Part shown: positions 49,351-58,888 of the stretch, in pieces
Layout: each line of letters begins with the position of its first letter
How positions within the stretch are numbered: position 1 is the stretch's first letter
DNA from: Vibrio pelagius
GTDB lineage: Bacteria; Pseudomonadota; Gammaproteobacteria; Enterobacterales; Vibrionaceae
Reading direction: 5' to 3'
Length of the DNA stretch: 64,000 nt
NCBI RefSeq assembly: GCF_024347575.1
Contig: NZ_AP025503.1
Coordinates: 2,604,001-2,668,000 of the forward strand
Translations under genes and position numbers: made by a program
The notes under the pieces: generated by a model
The model's input: the letters and a program-made list of their open reading frames with translations, nothing else
Database searches by the model: none
Told to the model about the DNA's origin: nothing

Positions 49351-49959
49351 ATGGCTACCATTATTGGTCTCACTGGCGGTATTGCTAGCGGAAAGACCAC
49401 CGTTGCTGACCTGTTTCAAAAGCACTTCAACATCGATATTGTCGATGCCGATATCGTAGCACGTGAAGTCGTTGCGCTAGGCAGCGACGGATTACGTCAG
49501 ATCACTGAACATTTTGGCGAAGCAATCCTTTTAGAAGACGGGACCCTCAACCGAGCGAAACTTCGTAAGCAGATCTTCAGTCACCCAGAAGACAAAGCTT
49601 GGTTGAATGCGCTGCTTCATCCAATGATTCGTAATAAGATTGAACAAGAGCTGACAAACATTCGCTCTCCCTATGGTTTACTCGTTGCACCTTTACTGAT
49701 TGAAAACCAGATGCAAGGTATGGCAGATCGCGTTTTAGTTATTGATGTTCCTAAAGAAGTTCAGATTCAACGCACCATGAACCGAGACAATGTCTCTGAA
49801 GAACAGGTCAACGCGATCCTCAAATCACAAGCTTCACGAGAACAGCGTTTAGCGGTTGCGGACGACGTGATTAAAAACCATACTAAAAACCAAGATCTTT
49901 TGCCTCAAATCACAGATTTACATCAAAAGTATCTAGCAATAAGCACGCAAGATCGGTAA
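49351..49959 (+). CDS. coaE: Dephospho-CoA kinase
   Basis: 202 residues. P-loop GGIASGKTT at 9-17 and the CoA-binding DADIVARE follow the family. It makes the last step of CoA synthesis. Translationally close to pilD (four-base gap) and followed by zapD and yacG, the order also found in enterics. Confidence 0.96.
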   Translation: MATIIGLTGGIASGKTTVADLFQKHFNIDIVDADIVAREVVALGSDGLRQITEHFGEAILLEDGTLNRAKLRKQIFSHPEDKAWLNALLHPMIRNKIEQELTNIRSPYGLLVAPLLIENQMQGMADRVLVIDVPKEVQIQRTMNRDNVSEEQVNAILKSQASREQRLAVADDVIKNHTKNQDLLPQITDLHQKYLAISTQDR

Positions 49960-49991
49960 AAATAGTCTTATGTTGAATGAAGGTTTGCTTG

Positions 49992-50732
49992 ATGATCACT
50001 CATAAATTTGAACATCCTCTAAATGAGAAAACACGTATCTACTTAAGAGTGGAATCCCTCTTGAGGCAGCTGCACCTGTCTTCAACATTTTCAGATGCTC
50101 AACAGTACCAATTGTTCTTTCGTTCAATCTTCGATCTGATTGAGATCTTTGAACAAATTCAACTAAAGAGTGAACTGGCAAAAGACATTGAGAAGCAGCG
50201 TGTCACGTACAAGAGCTGGCTCAATGTCGAAGGCGTCGATCAGGAGATGCTCACTTCACTGCTAGAAGACATCAGCAACATCTACCGTGAGCTAATGCTG
50301 GCTGAACGCTTTGGTCAGTCTCTGAAAGAAGATCGCTTCCTAAGTGCTATTCGTCAGCGTTTCAACCTACCCGGTGGCTCATGTTGCTTTGATCTACCGG
50401 CTCTGCACTATTGGCTGCATCTTCCTCTTGATAAGAGAATGAATGATGCTAAAGCTTGGATGGATAGCTTACAACCTCTGTATGACGCCCTAAACCTATG
50501 GTTAAAGTTAACTCGCGAAACGGGGCACTTCCAACCGCAAATCGCTCGTGCGGGCTTCTTTCAAAGCGATGCGGAAGAGGCGAACATCTTACGCCTCTCA
50601 ATTCCAATGCAGTATGGCGCTTACCCAATGATTTCAGGACACAAAAACCGCTTTGCCGTGAAGTTTATGTGCTTTGAAAGCGGTCAGGCGTGCACTCAAG
50701 ATATCGAATTTGAATTAGCTGTCTGCAGCTAG
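49992..50732 (+). CDS. zapD: Cell division protein ZapD
   Basis: 246 residues from the ATG at 49992, with GAAGG nine bases upstream; the frame to 49977 adds five residues that are not part of the family start [13 protein letters not shown]. Mostly alpha-helical with a C-terminal beta domain. It bundles FtsZ filaments at the Z ring. Between coaE and yacG as in E. coli. Confidence 0.94.
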   Translation: MITHKFEHPLNEKTRIYLRVESLLRQLHLSSTFSDAQQYQLFFRSIFDLIEIFEQIQLKSELAKDIEKQRVTYKSWLNVEGVDQEMLTSLLEDISNIYRELMLAERFGQSLKEDRFLSAIRQRFNLPGGSCCFDLPALHYWLHLPLDKRMNDAKAWMDSLQPLYDALNLWLKLTRETGHFQPQIARAGFFQSDAEEANILRLSIPMQYGAYPMISGHKNRFAVKFMCFESGQACTQDIEFELAVCS

Positions 50733-50819
50733 CTTATTTGTCGCTAAATACCTTATTAAAGTTGGCTTGAGCCATGCTCAGGCCTACAATTCTAGAACCA
50801 CACCCAACTAAGAACCATT

Positions 50820-51017
50820 ATGTCTAAGAAAATCACCATCGTTAAATGCCCACAATGTCAGACTGATGTTGAGTGGGGTGAGCAGAGTCCACATCGCCCT
50901 TTCTGTAGCAAACAGTGTCAGATGATTGATTTTGGTGAGTGGGCCGACGAAGAGAACAGTATCGCGGGTGCTCCCGATATGTCGGACAGTGATGGTTGGT
51001 CGGAAGATCAGTACTAA
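50820..51017 (+). CDS. yacG: Zinc protein YacG, DNA gyrase inhibitor
   Basis: 65 residues. Four zinc cysteines CPQC (11-14) and CSKQC (30-34), then an acidic flexible tail ([10 protein letters not shown]...). In E. coli it binds GyrB and blocks DNA binding. The stop codon is immediately followed by a heptamer repeat array. Confidence 0.93.
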   Translation: MSKKITIVKCPQCQTDVEWGEQSPHRPFCSKQCQMIDFGEWADEENSIAGAPDMSDSDGWSEDQY

Positions 51018-51136
51018 GTTCGAGATTCGAGATTCGAGATTCGAGATTCGAGATTCGAGATTCGAGATTCGAGATTCGAGATTCGAGATTCGAGATTCGA
51101 GATTCGAGATTCGAGATTCGAGATTCGAGATTCGAG
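51018..51136 (+). repeat. Heptamer tandem array (GATTCGA)x16
   Basis: Sixteen perfect units (51024-51135) plus a leading degenerate unit GTTCGA lacking one A and a trailing G. It begins at the base after the yacG TAA. Same unit and same orientation as the array after hapR, but longer. Confidence 0.98.
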
Positions 51137-51146
51137 AAGAATTATT

Positions 51147-51177
51147 AAAGGGTTGGCGTTTGCGTCAATCCTTTTTT
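51147..51177 (+). terminator. Terminator of yacG (module copy 2)
   Basis: Stem AAAGGGTTGGCG (51147-51158) with CGTCAATCCTTT (51163-51174), loop TTTG, then T-run. Differs from the hapR terminator only by pairing-neutral changes in the stem. Confidence 0.9.
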
Positions 51178-51205
51178 ATTGCCGATTGTTTGGTGTTTGC
51201 CAAAA

Positions 51206-51246
51206 GAGATTCCCTACTCCTTCCTTCGTCAGTCTAGGGAATGACG
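51206..51246 (+). repeat. 41-bp palindromic repeat, copy A2
   Basis: Identical in all 41 bases to A1 (35315-35355), including immediate flanks AAA and G. Ends pair as ATTCCCTA/TAGGGAAT. Confidence 0.92.
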
Positions 51247-51343
51247 GTTATTCCGGGCTTTAAAATTAAGTTCATCACTGCCGCCTTAAGCGTAGCCTAT
51301 TTACAATAAACACCCACCATCCTACTACGTAATGTTATCTATT

Positions 51344-51384
51344 CGTCATCCCCAAGAGTGAGGAACGAGCGAGTTGGGGATCTC
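51344..51384 (-). repeat. 41-bp palindromic repeat, copy C2 (inverted)
   Basis: Inverted relative to A2 and 97 bases from it. On the minus strand GATCCCCAA at one end pairs with TTGGGGATG at the other, a better palindrome than C1. The sequence between A2 and C2 is unlike that between A1 and C1. The gap yacG-rplS (448 bases) has no gene. Confidence 0.9.
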
Positions 51385-51413
51385 TTGCTTTCGAAACTCT
51401 AAATAACGCGCAC

Positions 51414-51443
51414 AAAAAAGCGGAGCCAAATGGCTCCGCTTTT
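51414..51443 (-). terminator. Terminator of the rpsP-rplS operon
   Basis: Stem AAAAGCGGAGCCA (51416-51428) with TGGCTCCGCTTTT (51431-51443), followed on the minus strand by TTTTTTGTGCG. Confidence 0.92.
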
Positions 51444-51464
51444 ATCGATAGAATGCAAAAAGAA

Positions 51465-51818
51465 TTACTTCTTAGCAAGCTTCTCTTTAATACGAGCAGA
51501 CTTACCAGAACGCTCACGTAGGTAGTACAGCTTGGCACGACGTACTGCACCGCGGCGTTTAACTTCAATGCTATCAACCATTGGAGAGTGAGTTTGGAAC
51601 GTACGCTCAACACCTTCACCGTTCGAGATCTTACGAACTGTGAATGCAGAGTGAAGACCACGGTTACGAATAGCGATTACAACGCCTTCGAAAGCCTGTA
51701 GACGCTCACGGTCACCTTCTTTTACCTTAACCTGAACTACAACAGTGTCACCTGGTGCGAATTTAGGAAGGTCTGATTTTAGTTGCTCTTCTTCAAGAGC
51801 TTTAATGATGTTGCTCAT
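51465..51818 (-). CDS. rplS: 50S ribosomal protein L19
   Basis: 117 residues, standard L19 length, with [13 protein letters not shown] and the basic C-terminus [23 protein letters not shown] cut at KK. It binds at the 30S-50S interface. Last gene of rpsP-rimM-trmD-rplS, 59 bases after trmD. Confidence 0.97.
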   Translation of the reverse strand: MSNIIKALEEEQLKSDLPKFAPGDTVVVQVKVKEGDRERLQAFEGVVIAIRNRGLHSAFTVRKISNGEGVERTFQTHSPMVDSIEVKRRGAVRRAKLYYLRERSGKSARIKEKLAKK

Positions 51819-51877
51819 TTGTATAAATTCCTAGAATAAACTGATACTAAATTTAATAGGTTACTGCTTGCTTTTCG

Positions 51878-52618
51878 TTAAGAGCGTTGCTCTTTAATGA
51901 ATTCAGCCAGTAATTGTTCCTGTTCGTCAGTCAGAGCTAGGTTTTCCAGGAGTTCTGGTCTTCTTAGCCAAGTACGGCCCAGCGATTGTTTTAATCGCCA
52001 GCGACGAATGTCCTTATGGTTTCCAGACTTGAGTACCGAAGGCACCTCTTTATCGTCTAGCACCTCAGGGCGCGTATAGTGAGGGCAATCTAACAAACCA
52101 TTTGCAAAAGAGTCCTCTTCTGCTGACGCGAAATCACCTAGGACTCCCGGAATAAACCGTGAGACCGAGTCAATTAGCGTCATGGCCGGCAGTTCGCCAC
52201 CCGTCATCACAAAATCACCAATCGACCATTCTTCGTCCACTTCAGATTGTATGATGCGCTCATCTACCCCTTCGTAGCGACCACAGATAAGAAGTAAATT
52301 CTCATTTGTTGCCAGCTCTTCAACACCTTTCTGGTCGAGCTTGCGACCTTGAGGTGAAAGATAGATAACTTTCGTTTTCCCCGGTGATGCTTGCTTGGCA
52401 GTGTGAATAGCGTCGCGCAAAGGCTGCACCATCATCAACATGCCAGGACCACCACCGTAAGGTCTATCATCAACAGTGCGATGTTTATCGTGAGTGAAAT
52501 CGCGAGGATTCCATGTCTCAATCGATAAAAGACCTTTTTTAACCGCTTGACCTGTTACTCCAAAATCAGTAACAGAACGGAACATTTCAGGAAAAAGGCT
52601 AATTACGCCAACCCACAT
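51878..52618 (-). CDS. trmD: tRNA (guanine37-N1)-methyltransferase
   Basis: 246 residues, SPOUT fold with trefoil knot. PYGGGPGM, the SAM-binding [11 protein letters not shown], and [13 protein letters not shown] are present. It makes m1G37 to prevent frameshifting. Operon position between rimM and rplS is the classical one. Confidence 0.96.
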   Translation of the reverse strand: MWVGVISLFPEMFRSVTDFGVTGQAVKKGLLSIETWNPRDFTHDKHRTVDDRPYGGGPGMLMMVQPLRDAIHTAKQASPGKTKVIYLSPQGRKLDQKGVEELATNENLLLICGRYEGVDERIIQSEVDEEWSIGDFVMTGGELPAMTLIDSVSRFIPGVLGDFASAEEDSFANGLLDCPHYTRPEVLDDKEVPSVLKSGNHKDIRRWRLKQSLGRTWLRRPELLENLALTDEQEQLLAEFIKEQRS

Positions 52619-52645
52619 GTGTTCTCTCGCTCTGTAATTTTGGAA

Positions 52646-53176
52646 TTAGAATCCAGGATCCCAGTCAACTTCGATCCGTTGAGCTTCGCGATCAACTTTT
52701 TTGATCACTTGCTCTTCAAGGTACGGTATTAACCGTTCCTTTTGGCCAAAAGCATCTTTAAGATTTGCTTTCACCACGAGAACATCGTTTGAGCCAGTTT
52801 CTAATAGGTCAGTGACCTCACCAAGGGAATAGCCCTTAGTGGTAACAACTTGCATACCAAACAATTCACGCCAGTAGAATTCATCTTCTGACAATTCAGG
52901 TAGTGATGCCGGGTCTACAGCGATTTCAAAGTTAGTCAGAGTATGAGCTTCTTCACGAACCTCAAGCCCTTCAAGCTTACACACCATACCTTTGTTATGG
53001 CGCTTCCAGCTTTCAACATTGAACTCAACCCACTTACCCTTTTGGTTAATGTACCAAGGGGTGTAATCGAATATGCTTTCAGCATTGTCTGTGTAGGAAA
53101 AAACTTTCAGCCAGCCGCGAATGCCATAGGTAGCACCAAACTTGCCCATAACAATTTTTTCGTCTTGCTTGCTCAT
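52646..53176 (-). CDS. rimM: 16S rRNA processing / 30S maturation protein RimM
   Basis: 176 residues from the ATG at 53176 ([18 protein letters not shown]), preferred to a start eight codons upstream because it fits the family and has AAGGA ahead. Two beta-barrel domains including a PRC barrel ([12 protein letters not shown]). It binds S19 during 30S head assembly. Confidence 0.94.
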   Translation of the reverse strand: MSKQDEKIVMGKFGATYGIRGWLKVFSYTDNAESIFDYTPWYINQKGKWVEFNVESWKRHNKGMVCKLEGLEVREEAHTLTNFEIAVDPASLPELSEDEFYWRELFGMQVVTTKGYSLGEVTDLLETGSNDVLVVKANLKDAFGQKERLIPYLEEQVIKKVDREAQRIEVDWDPGF

Positions 53177-53227
53177 CGTTTCTTTATCCTTCATCGACAT
53201 AAGCTATGTCTTCTACTTAAAGTAAAA

Positions 53228-53476
53228 TTAAGCCGCTTTTTGAGCGTCTTTAACTAGCTTAGCTACGCGGTCAGATAGAGATGCGCCTTGACCAACCCAG
53301 TGGTTAACGCGATCTAGGTCTAGACGTAGACCTTCTTCTTGACCTTGAGCAGTAGGGTTAAAGAAACCTACTTTCTCGATGAAACGGCCAGTTGCTGCAT
53401 TGCGGCTGTCCGCTACTACGATTTGATAGAATGGACGCTTCTTAGCGCCGTGACGTGCCAAACGAATGGTTACCAT
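53228..53476 (-). CDS. rpsP: 30S ribosomal protein S16
   Basis: 82 residues. [20 protein letters not shown] and the NPTAQGQEE region are typical of S16. First gene of the operon, whose promoter lies in 53477-53560. Confidence 0.98.
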   Translation of the reverse strand: MVTIRLARHGAKKRPFYQIVVADSRNAATGRFIEKVGFFNPTAQGQEEGLRLDLDRVNHWVGQGASLSDRVAKLVKDAQKAA

Positions 53477-53561
53477 GTCGTCCTCTTTGCTTTCTTAATA
53501 AATAAATTAACCCCAGAAGCTACTTATCAATAAATAACTTGGGGTCTCGTGCCAAATTAAA

Positions 53562-53590
53562 GCCCCGGAATTTTACTCTTATTCCGGGGC
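53562..53590 (-). terminator. Hairpin between ffh and rpsP
   Basis: Perfect 10-base stem GCCCCGGAAT (53562-53571) with ATTCCGGGGC (53581-53590), loop nine bases, followed on the minus strand by TTTAATTT. Probably the ffh terminator although about 150 bases past its stop. Confidence 0.75.
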
Positions 53591-53738
53591 AATGCAAGGG
53601 GTTTAGCTATTTTTTCGCCAACAGAGTCTCTGTACACTTTCTGTGACAGAGCTAACACTCTGAAAAGTAACGCAGCAAGCATTTCACTGACTACGCAAAC
53701 TTAGGCGGTGATAGCTCAAACTTAATAGGAAGAAGGAC

Positions 53739-55130
53739 TTAACGACCGAATGGGTTGAAACCACCACCCATGCCGCCACCGCCCATGCCACCCATCATAC
53801 CTTGCATGTTACGCATCATGCCTTTCATGCCACCTTTCTGCATTTTCTTCATCATCTTCTGCATCTGGGTGAACTGCTTAAGCAGACGGTTAACATCTTG
53901 TACCTGAGTACCAGAACCTGCCGCAATACGTTTCTTGCGTGAGCCTTTAATAAGCTCTGGGCGCTGACGCTCTTTCATAGTCATAGAGTTGATGATCGCT
54001 TCCATTTGCTTGAACATCTTGTCATCAACTTTATCTTTTACGTTGTCTGGTAGCTGAGACATACCTGGAAGCTTATCCATCATGCCCATCATGCCGCCCA
54101 TGTTTTGCATCTGACCTAGCTGCTCACGGAAGTCTTCAAGGTCGAAGCCTTTCTTCTCTTTGAACTTCTTAGCCAGCTTCTCTGCTTTCTCTTGGTCTAC
54201 GTTCTTCTGTAGGTCTTCGATAAGAGACAGAACGTCACCCATACCTAAGATACGAGAAGCTACGCGATCTGGGTGGAATGGTTCTAGTGCGTCGGTTTTC
54301 TCGCCCACACCTAAGAACTTGATTGGCTTACCTGTGATATGACGAACAGAAAGCGCCGCACCACCACGTGCATCACCATCAACCTTAGTTAGGATCACAC
54401 CTGTTAGCGGTAGTGCATCACCAAAGGCTTTCGCTGTATTCGCCGCATCTTGACCTGTCATTGCATCAACAACGAACAGAGTTTCAACTGGGTTAATCGC
54501 CGTATGAAGCTCTTGGATCTCACCCATCATCTCTTCATCGATGGCTAAGCGACCTGCGGTATCGACAAGTAGCACGTCGTAGAATTTCTTCTTCGCGTGG
54601 TCAATGGCTGCATTTGCAATGTCGATAGGCTTTTGGTCGGCAGACGATGGGAAGAAATCCACGCCGACATCCGCAGCCAATGTTTCAAGCTGTTTGATCG
54701 CCGCCGGGCGATAAACGTCGGCAGAAACAACCAGTACTTTCTTTTTGTCACGCTCAGTTAGGAGCTTAGATAGCTTACCTACCGATGTGGTTTTACCCGC
54801 ACCTTGTAGACCGGCCATCAAGATCACTGCTGGCGGCTGCGCAGCTAGGTTAAGAGCCTCATTCGACTCACCCATTACCGCTTCAAGCTCAGCCTGAACG
54901 ATCTTAATAAATTCTTGGCCCGGTGTTAGAGATTTAGAAACCTCAACACCTACCGCGCCTTCTTTAACGCGCTTTACGAAATCACGGACAACCGGCAGTG
55001 CAACGTCGGCTTCCAGTAACGCCATACGTACTTCACGTAGCGTATCCTTGATGTTGTCTTCGGTCAGACGACCTTTACCGCTGATATTCTTCAGCGTTTT
55101 GGATAGACGATCCGTTAAATTATCAAACAT
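53739..55130 (-). CDS. ffh: Signal recognition particle protein Ffh
   Basis: 463 residues from the ATG at 55130 (MFDNLTDRLSKTL), the family start. A TTG-initiated frame adds six residues. N domain, G domain with GLQGAGKTT (107-115) and TKVDGDARGG, then the methionine-rich M domain that binds 4.5S RNA and signal peptides; the tail is Gly/Met rich (MQGMMGGMGGGG). It delivers nascent membrane proteins to FtsY. Divergent from ypjD. Confidence 0.97.
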   Translation of the reverse strand: MFDNLTDRLSKTLKNISGKGRLTEDNIKDTLREVRMALLEADVALPVVRDFVKRVKEGAVGVEVSKSLTPGQEFIKIVQAELEAVMGESNEALNLAAQPPAVILMAGLQGAGKTTSVGKLSKLLTERDKKKVLVVSADVYRPAAIKQLETLAADVGVDFFPSSADQKPIDIANAAIDHAKKKFYDVLLVDTAGRLAIDEEMMGEIQELHTAINPVETLFVVDAMTGQDAANTAKAFGDALPLTGVILTKVDGDARGGAALSVRHITGKPIKFLGVGEKTDALEPFHPDRVASRILGMGDVLSLIEDLQKNVDQEKAEKLAKKFKEKKGFDLEDFREQLGQMQNMGGMMGMMDKLPGMSQLPDNVKDKVDDKMFKQMEAIINSMTMKERQRPELIKGSRKKRIAAGSGTQVQDVNRLLKQFTQMQKMMKKMQKGGMKGMMRNMQGMMGGMGGGGMGGGFNPFGR

Positions 55131-55330
55131 AGTTTTCTCTTCGCTCAATCCTGCGACTATTACCGAGAGTATACATTAGCGTGGAATAGAGTCACACCCG
55201 TTGTCAGCGGTTAATACTGACGGTGTGTGATATAGGGCGCTGTTCACTAATAAATGAGTGAGGTTCACCATAGCCCAAAAGGGCGATGCAGGGTATAATT
55301 CGCGAATTAGTAATCATTTAAATGGATACC

Positions 55331-56125
55331 ATGGACAGTCTAATTGCGATCGCAGCAGCCTTTCTATACACAATGGCTATATCCACGATCATCCCAGGTC
55401 TTGTACACCAAACAGGAATCCGTGCCAAAACGGTACTGGTGAGTGCGTTTCTTGCTATCGCTTTTCATGCGTGGTTGCTGGGCGACTTAATCTTTAACGC
55501 CGGCGGTCAAAACCTCAGTATTCTCAATGTTGCCTCATTGATAAGCTTCATTATCTCGCTGGTCATGAGCGGGGCAATGCTTAAAAACCGCCTCTGGTTT
55601 ATTCTCCCTGTTGTGTACAGTTTTGCAGCTCTAAACTTGTTAGCCGCTGCGTTTCTTCCAAGCACCTTCATTAAGCATTTAGAGAACGATCCTAAACTGC
55701 TGATGCACATTTCATTGGCGCTGTTCTCGTACGCAACTCTGACCATCGGTGCTCTGTATGCGATGCAACTGGCATGGCTCGATTATAAACTTAAGAAGAA
55801 AAAGGCACTGGTCATCAACCCGAACCTGCCGCCATTGATGATGGTTGAAAGGCAACTGTTCAAGATTATTCTTATCGGTAACGGTCTGCTTACCGGTACG
55901 CTTCTTACTGGTTTTATTTTTGTTCAAGACATGTTCGCTCAAGGTAAAGCACACAAAGCGGTGCTCTCTTTTGTCGCTTGGGTAATCTACTCAATTCTAC
56001 TTTGGGGACATTACCAAAAAGGTTGGCGTGGCCAGAAAGTGACTTGGTTTGCGCTAGCGGGTGCCACCTTACTGACGCTGGCCTACTTCGGTAGTCGCTT
56101 TGTTCAAGAAATTATCCTGAATTAA
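55331..56125 (+). CDS. ypjD: Inner membrane protein YpjD (CcsA/CcmC-like)
   Basis: 264 residues from the ATG at 55331; a start three codons earlier is possible. About eight membrane helices with the cytochrome-c-assembly-like core (HISLALFSYATLTI, AWVIYSILLWGHYQKGWRG). Clear similarity to E. coli YpjD, which also adjoins ffh. A heme-handling role is suggested by the family but unproven. Confidence 0.9.
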   Translation: MDSLIAIAAAFLYTMAISTIIPGLVHQTGIRAKTVLVSAFLAIAFHAWLLGDLIFNAGGQNLSILNVASLISFIISLVMSGAMLKNRLWFILPVVYSFAALNLLAAAFLPSTFIKHLENDPKLLMHISLALFSYATLTIGALYAMQLAWLDYKLKKKKALVINPNLPPLMMVERQLFKIILIGNGLLTGTLLTGFIFVQDMFAQGKAHKAVLSFVAWVIYSILLWGHYQKGWRGQKVTWFALAGATLLTLAYFGSRFVQEIILN

Positions 56126-56251
56126 TCGTTCAATATGAAAGGCAAGGTTCACACCTTGCCTTTTATGTATGGCATACTTTACATTCAGTTGACATCCCGA
56201 CTTGCATCGGTCATAAATTAATCAAGATACAAATTTAGGAAAGTAATAGTT

Positions 56252-57541
56252 TTGGACGACATATCTACGGGTATCTTATTTGCGCTACTCGCGTGTCTCA
56301 TTGTAATTTCTGGTTATTTCTCTGGTTCTGAAACGGGCATGATGTCCCTGAACCGCTACCGCTTGAAACACCTCTCCCAGTCGGGACATAAGGGTGCGCG
56401 TCGTGTAGAAAAACTTCTCAGTCGACCTGACCGTCTGATCGGTCTTATCCTTATCGGCAACAACCTCGTTAATATTCTCGCTTCAGCCATTGCTACCATC
56501 TTAGGTATGCGTATTTATGGCGACCTAGGTGTGGCTATTGCAACCGGTGCCTTAACCTTAGTGGTGCTGGTTTTTGCTGAAGTGACTCCAAAAACCATCG
56601 CCTCGCTTTACCCCGAACGTGTCTCTTACGCCAGCAGTATTGTATTGACGATATTGATGAAGGTGCTATCACCACTCGTACTCTTGGTCAACTTCATCAC
56701 TAACGGTTTTATTCGCATCATAGGCGTGAAAGCGGATCATGATGCAACCGACCACCTAAGCTCTGAAGAGCTAAGAACGGTCGTGAATGAAGCAGGAACT
56801 CTGATTCCACAACGCCACCAAGATATGCTGGTCTCTATCTTAGATTTAGAGAACGTCACGGTGAACGACATCATGGTGCCTCGCAATGAGATCACGGGTA
56901 TCGACATCAATGACGATTGGAAATCTATCGTTCGACAACTGACCCACTCTCCTCATGGCCGCATCGTGCTGTACCGCGATCAGATCGATGAAGTAGTTGG
57001 GATGTTGAGATTACGTGAAGCGTACCGCTTGATGTTAGAAAAAAACGAATTCAACAAAGAGACACTGCTGCGCGCCGCTGATGAGGTGTACTTCATTCCA
57101 GAAGCGACACCACTCAATATTCAGCTACTAAAATTCCAGCGCAATAAACAGCGTATCGGTCTGATTGTGGATGAGTATGGTGATATCAACGGCCTAGTCA
57201 CGCTAGAAGACATCTTGGAAGAGATTGTTGGTGAGTTCACAACCTCGATTGCGCCAAGCCTCTCGGAAGAGATTACGCCGCAAAGCGACGGCAGCTTCCT
57301 CATTGAAGGCAGCGCCAATATTCGAGATATCAATAAAGGCCTTCAGTGGAGCTTGCCAACTGACGGCCCAAGAACTCTCAACGGTTTAATCCTAGAGCAT
57401 CTCGAAGACATTCCAGAGAGCCACTTAAGTGTTCAAGTGGCGCATCACCCAATGGAGATTGTGGAACTGGAAGAGAATCGCATTAAACTGGTTCGTGTTT
57501 TCCCTCAGATACTGCAAGAGACCACCAGCTTCAATACATAG
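56252..57541 (+). CDS. yfjD: CNNM/CorC-type membrane protein with CBS domains (YfjD)
   Basis: 429 residues from a TTG at 56252 with AGGA upstream; the family N-terminus (MxxISTxxL) begins exactly there. DUF21/CNNM membrane domain (about 1-190, YFSGSETGMMSLNRYRLKHL), a CBS pair (about 200-325) and a CorC_HlyC domain (about 340-425). Relatives take part in magnesium or cobalt efflux; the ion here is not known. E. coli yfjD lies next to ypjD and ffh too. Confidence 0.9.
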   Translation: MDDISTGILFALLACLIVISGYFSGSETGMMSLNRYRLKHLSQSGHKGARRVEKLLSRPDRLIGLILIGNNLVNILASAIATILGMRIYGDLGVAIATGALTLVVLVFAEVTPKTIASLYPERVSYASSIVLTILMKVLSPLVLLVNFITNGFIRIIGVKADHDATDHLSSEELRTVVNEAGTLIPQRHQDMLVSILDLENVTVNDIMVPRNEITGIDINDDWKSIVRQLTHSPHGRIVLYRDQIDEVVGMLRLREAYRLMLEKNEFNKETLLRAADEVYFIPEATPLNIQLLKFQRNKQRIGLIVDEYGDINGLVTLEDILEEIVGEFTTSIAPSLSEEITPQSDGSFLIEGSANIRDINKGLQWSLPTDGPRTLNGLILEHLEDIPESHLSVQVAHHPMEIVELEENRIKLVRVFPQILQETTSFNT

Positions 57542-57575
57542 TGTCACTCGACAGACACAATGTATCAGACAAACA

Positions 57576-57627
57576 AAAAGCCCTGTTCAACTTTATCCTT
57601 ACGGGATCAGTTTAGAACAGGGCTTTT
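57576..57627. terminator. Terminator between yfjD and luxS
   Basis: Stem AAAAGCCCTGTTC (57576-57588) with GAACAGGGCTTTT (57615-57627) around a 26-base loop. Works for either convergent transcript. Confidence 0.82.
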
Positions 57628-57694
57628 CTATTTCATTCACGCACGATAAACGTGTTAACGAACGAAAAAGCTTGTTGAAAATGAAAAGAGGAAC

Positions 57695-58213
57695 TTAGTC
57701 TACTTTCAATTCTTTAAGCATAGATTCTGGCAGCGCCAGTTCATCATTCTTATTCACTGAGATACCTGCCTCAATAATCGCCTTAGCAATCTCTTTTGCT
57801 TCTTCTAGAGAGTGCATCGCTGCTGTACCACATTGGTATTCATTCAGCTCAGGAATCTTGTTTTGACTCTCAACTTTCAGCACGTCAGCCATTGCTGCCA
57901 ACCAAGCGTCAGCCACTTGCTGCTCTGAAGGTGTACCGATCAGGCTCATGTAGAAACCCGTACGACAACCCATTGGTGAGATATCGATGATTTCAACTTG
58001 CTCGCCATTTAAGTGTGCACGCATAAAGCCAGCGTAAAGGTGCTCAAGAGTGTGAATTCCTTTCTCTGACAGGATATCTTTATTCGGTGCAGTAAAACGT
58101 AAATCGAATACTGTGATCGTATCTCCCTTAGGAGTCTGCATGGTTTTTGCCACACGTACCGCAGGTGCATTCATGCGTGTGTGATCTACAGTAAAACTAT
58201 CTAATAAAGGCAT
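57695..58213 (-). CDS. luxS: S-ribosylhomocysteine lyase LuxS (AI-2 synthase)
   Basis: 172 residues from the ATG at 58213 with GGAG seven bases ahead; the longer frame to 58279 overlaps the upstream gene and is not family-like. Metal ligands His54, His58 (HTLEH) and Cys128, catalytic Glu57 and Cys83 are intact. It makes DPD, precursor of autoinducer-2, and homocysteine. AI-2 signals through LuxPQ to Qrr and hence to the hapR gene in this same window. Confidence 0.97.
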   Translation of the reverse strand: MPLLDSFTVDHTRMNAPAVRVAKTMQTPKGDTITVFDLRFTAPNKDILSEKGIHTLEHLYAGFMRAHLNGEQVEIIDISPMGCRTGFYMSLIGTPSEQQVADAWLAAMADVLKVESQNKIPELNEYQCGTAAMHSLEEAKEIAKAIIEAGISVNKNDELALPESMLKELKVD

Positions 58214-58236
58214 TCTTCTTCTCCATGACGGTCGAT

Positions 58237-58881
58237 TTAAAAAAACCAACTCCGATTGTCTTCCAATTCTTGGCGGCACTGCTTCAGCTGCCAGCCATAA
58301 TCTTTCGCTTGCTGCTCAACTCTGCGAGCCACCTTAATTAACGACGGCTTGCTGTTATAGGTTTTACGCTTGTAACCACCACGACCTTCGTGGTAAGCCA
58401 AATACTGATTGTACGGGTCCCACAAAGAGAGCCCTAACTGACGACGTGTTTCACTGGTGTACCAACCGATGAACATCAATGAATCATCAAAATTCGTTCG
58501 AGAGCCACCATGCCCTGTCGATTTTTGAAAGTCTTGCCAAGCAGGGTCTTGCGCCTGCGCATAACCATAAGCACTGCTAACATGTCCCCACGGGATAAAA
58601 CCTAGCAGGTAATCTTTCGGTGGACGCGCATCGTGACGAAAGCTGCTCTCTTGTTTCACAAACGCCATCGCCACATTAATTGGTGTACCCCACTCTTCTT
58701 GCATATCGACAGCATCATCATACCAAGAAGGGTTCTCTCGAAAGATACTACACAGGTTATCTTGCTTCTTAGGTGGAGGCGTTGCACAACCAGCTAAGAG
58801 GCTAACAGCAACGCCCGTAGTGACCCAAGATAACCGTTGGCGACGCTTGTTTATTAATACGGCTTGAATCCTTTCCACCAC
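58237..58881 (-). CDS. Lipoprotein with SLT lytic transglycosylase domain
   Basis: About 214 residues if begun at the GTG at 58881; the frame is open further to 58932 but that part overlaps gshA and is not needed. The start is uncertain because no ATG precedes the signal peptide. Lipobox LLAGC gives lipidated Cys32, so it is probably anchored in the outer membrane. The catalytic Glu of SLT enzymes is visible as KQESSF (Glu78), with [19 protein letters not shown] and [11 protein letters not shown] as the later motifs. It should cleave peptidoglycan glycan strands. Lies between gshA (7-base gap) and luxS. Confidence 0.85.
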   Translation of the reverse strand: MVERIQAVLINKRRQRLSWVTTGVAVSLLAGCATPPPKKQDNLCSIFRENPSWYDDAVDMQEEWGTPINVAMAFVKQESSFRHDARPPKDYLLGFIPWGHVSSAYGYAQAQDPAWQDFQKSTGHGGSRTNFDDSLMFIGWYTSETRRQLGLSLWDPYNQYLAYHEGRGGYKRKTYNSKPSLIKVARRVEQQAKDYGWQLKQCRQELEDNRSWFF

Positions 58882-58888
58882 AAACTCG

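Noticed and set aside
50926..51237. A 103-residue open frame with (FEIRDSR)n across the second array
   Set aside because: It begins inside yacG in another frame and consists mostly of translated heptamers; no ribosome binding site or family supports it.
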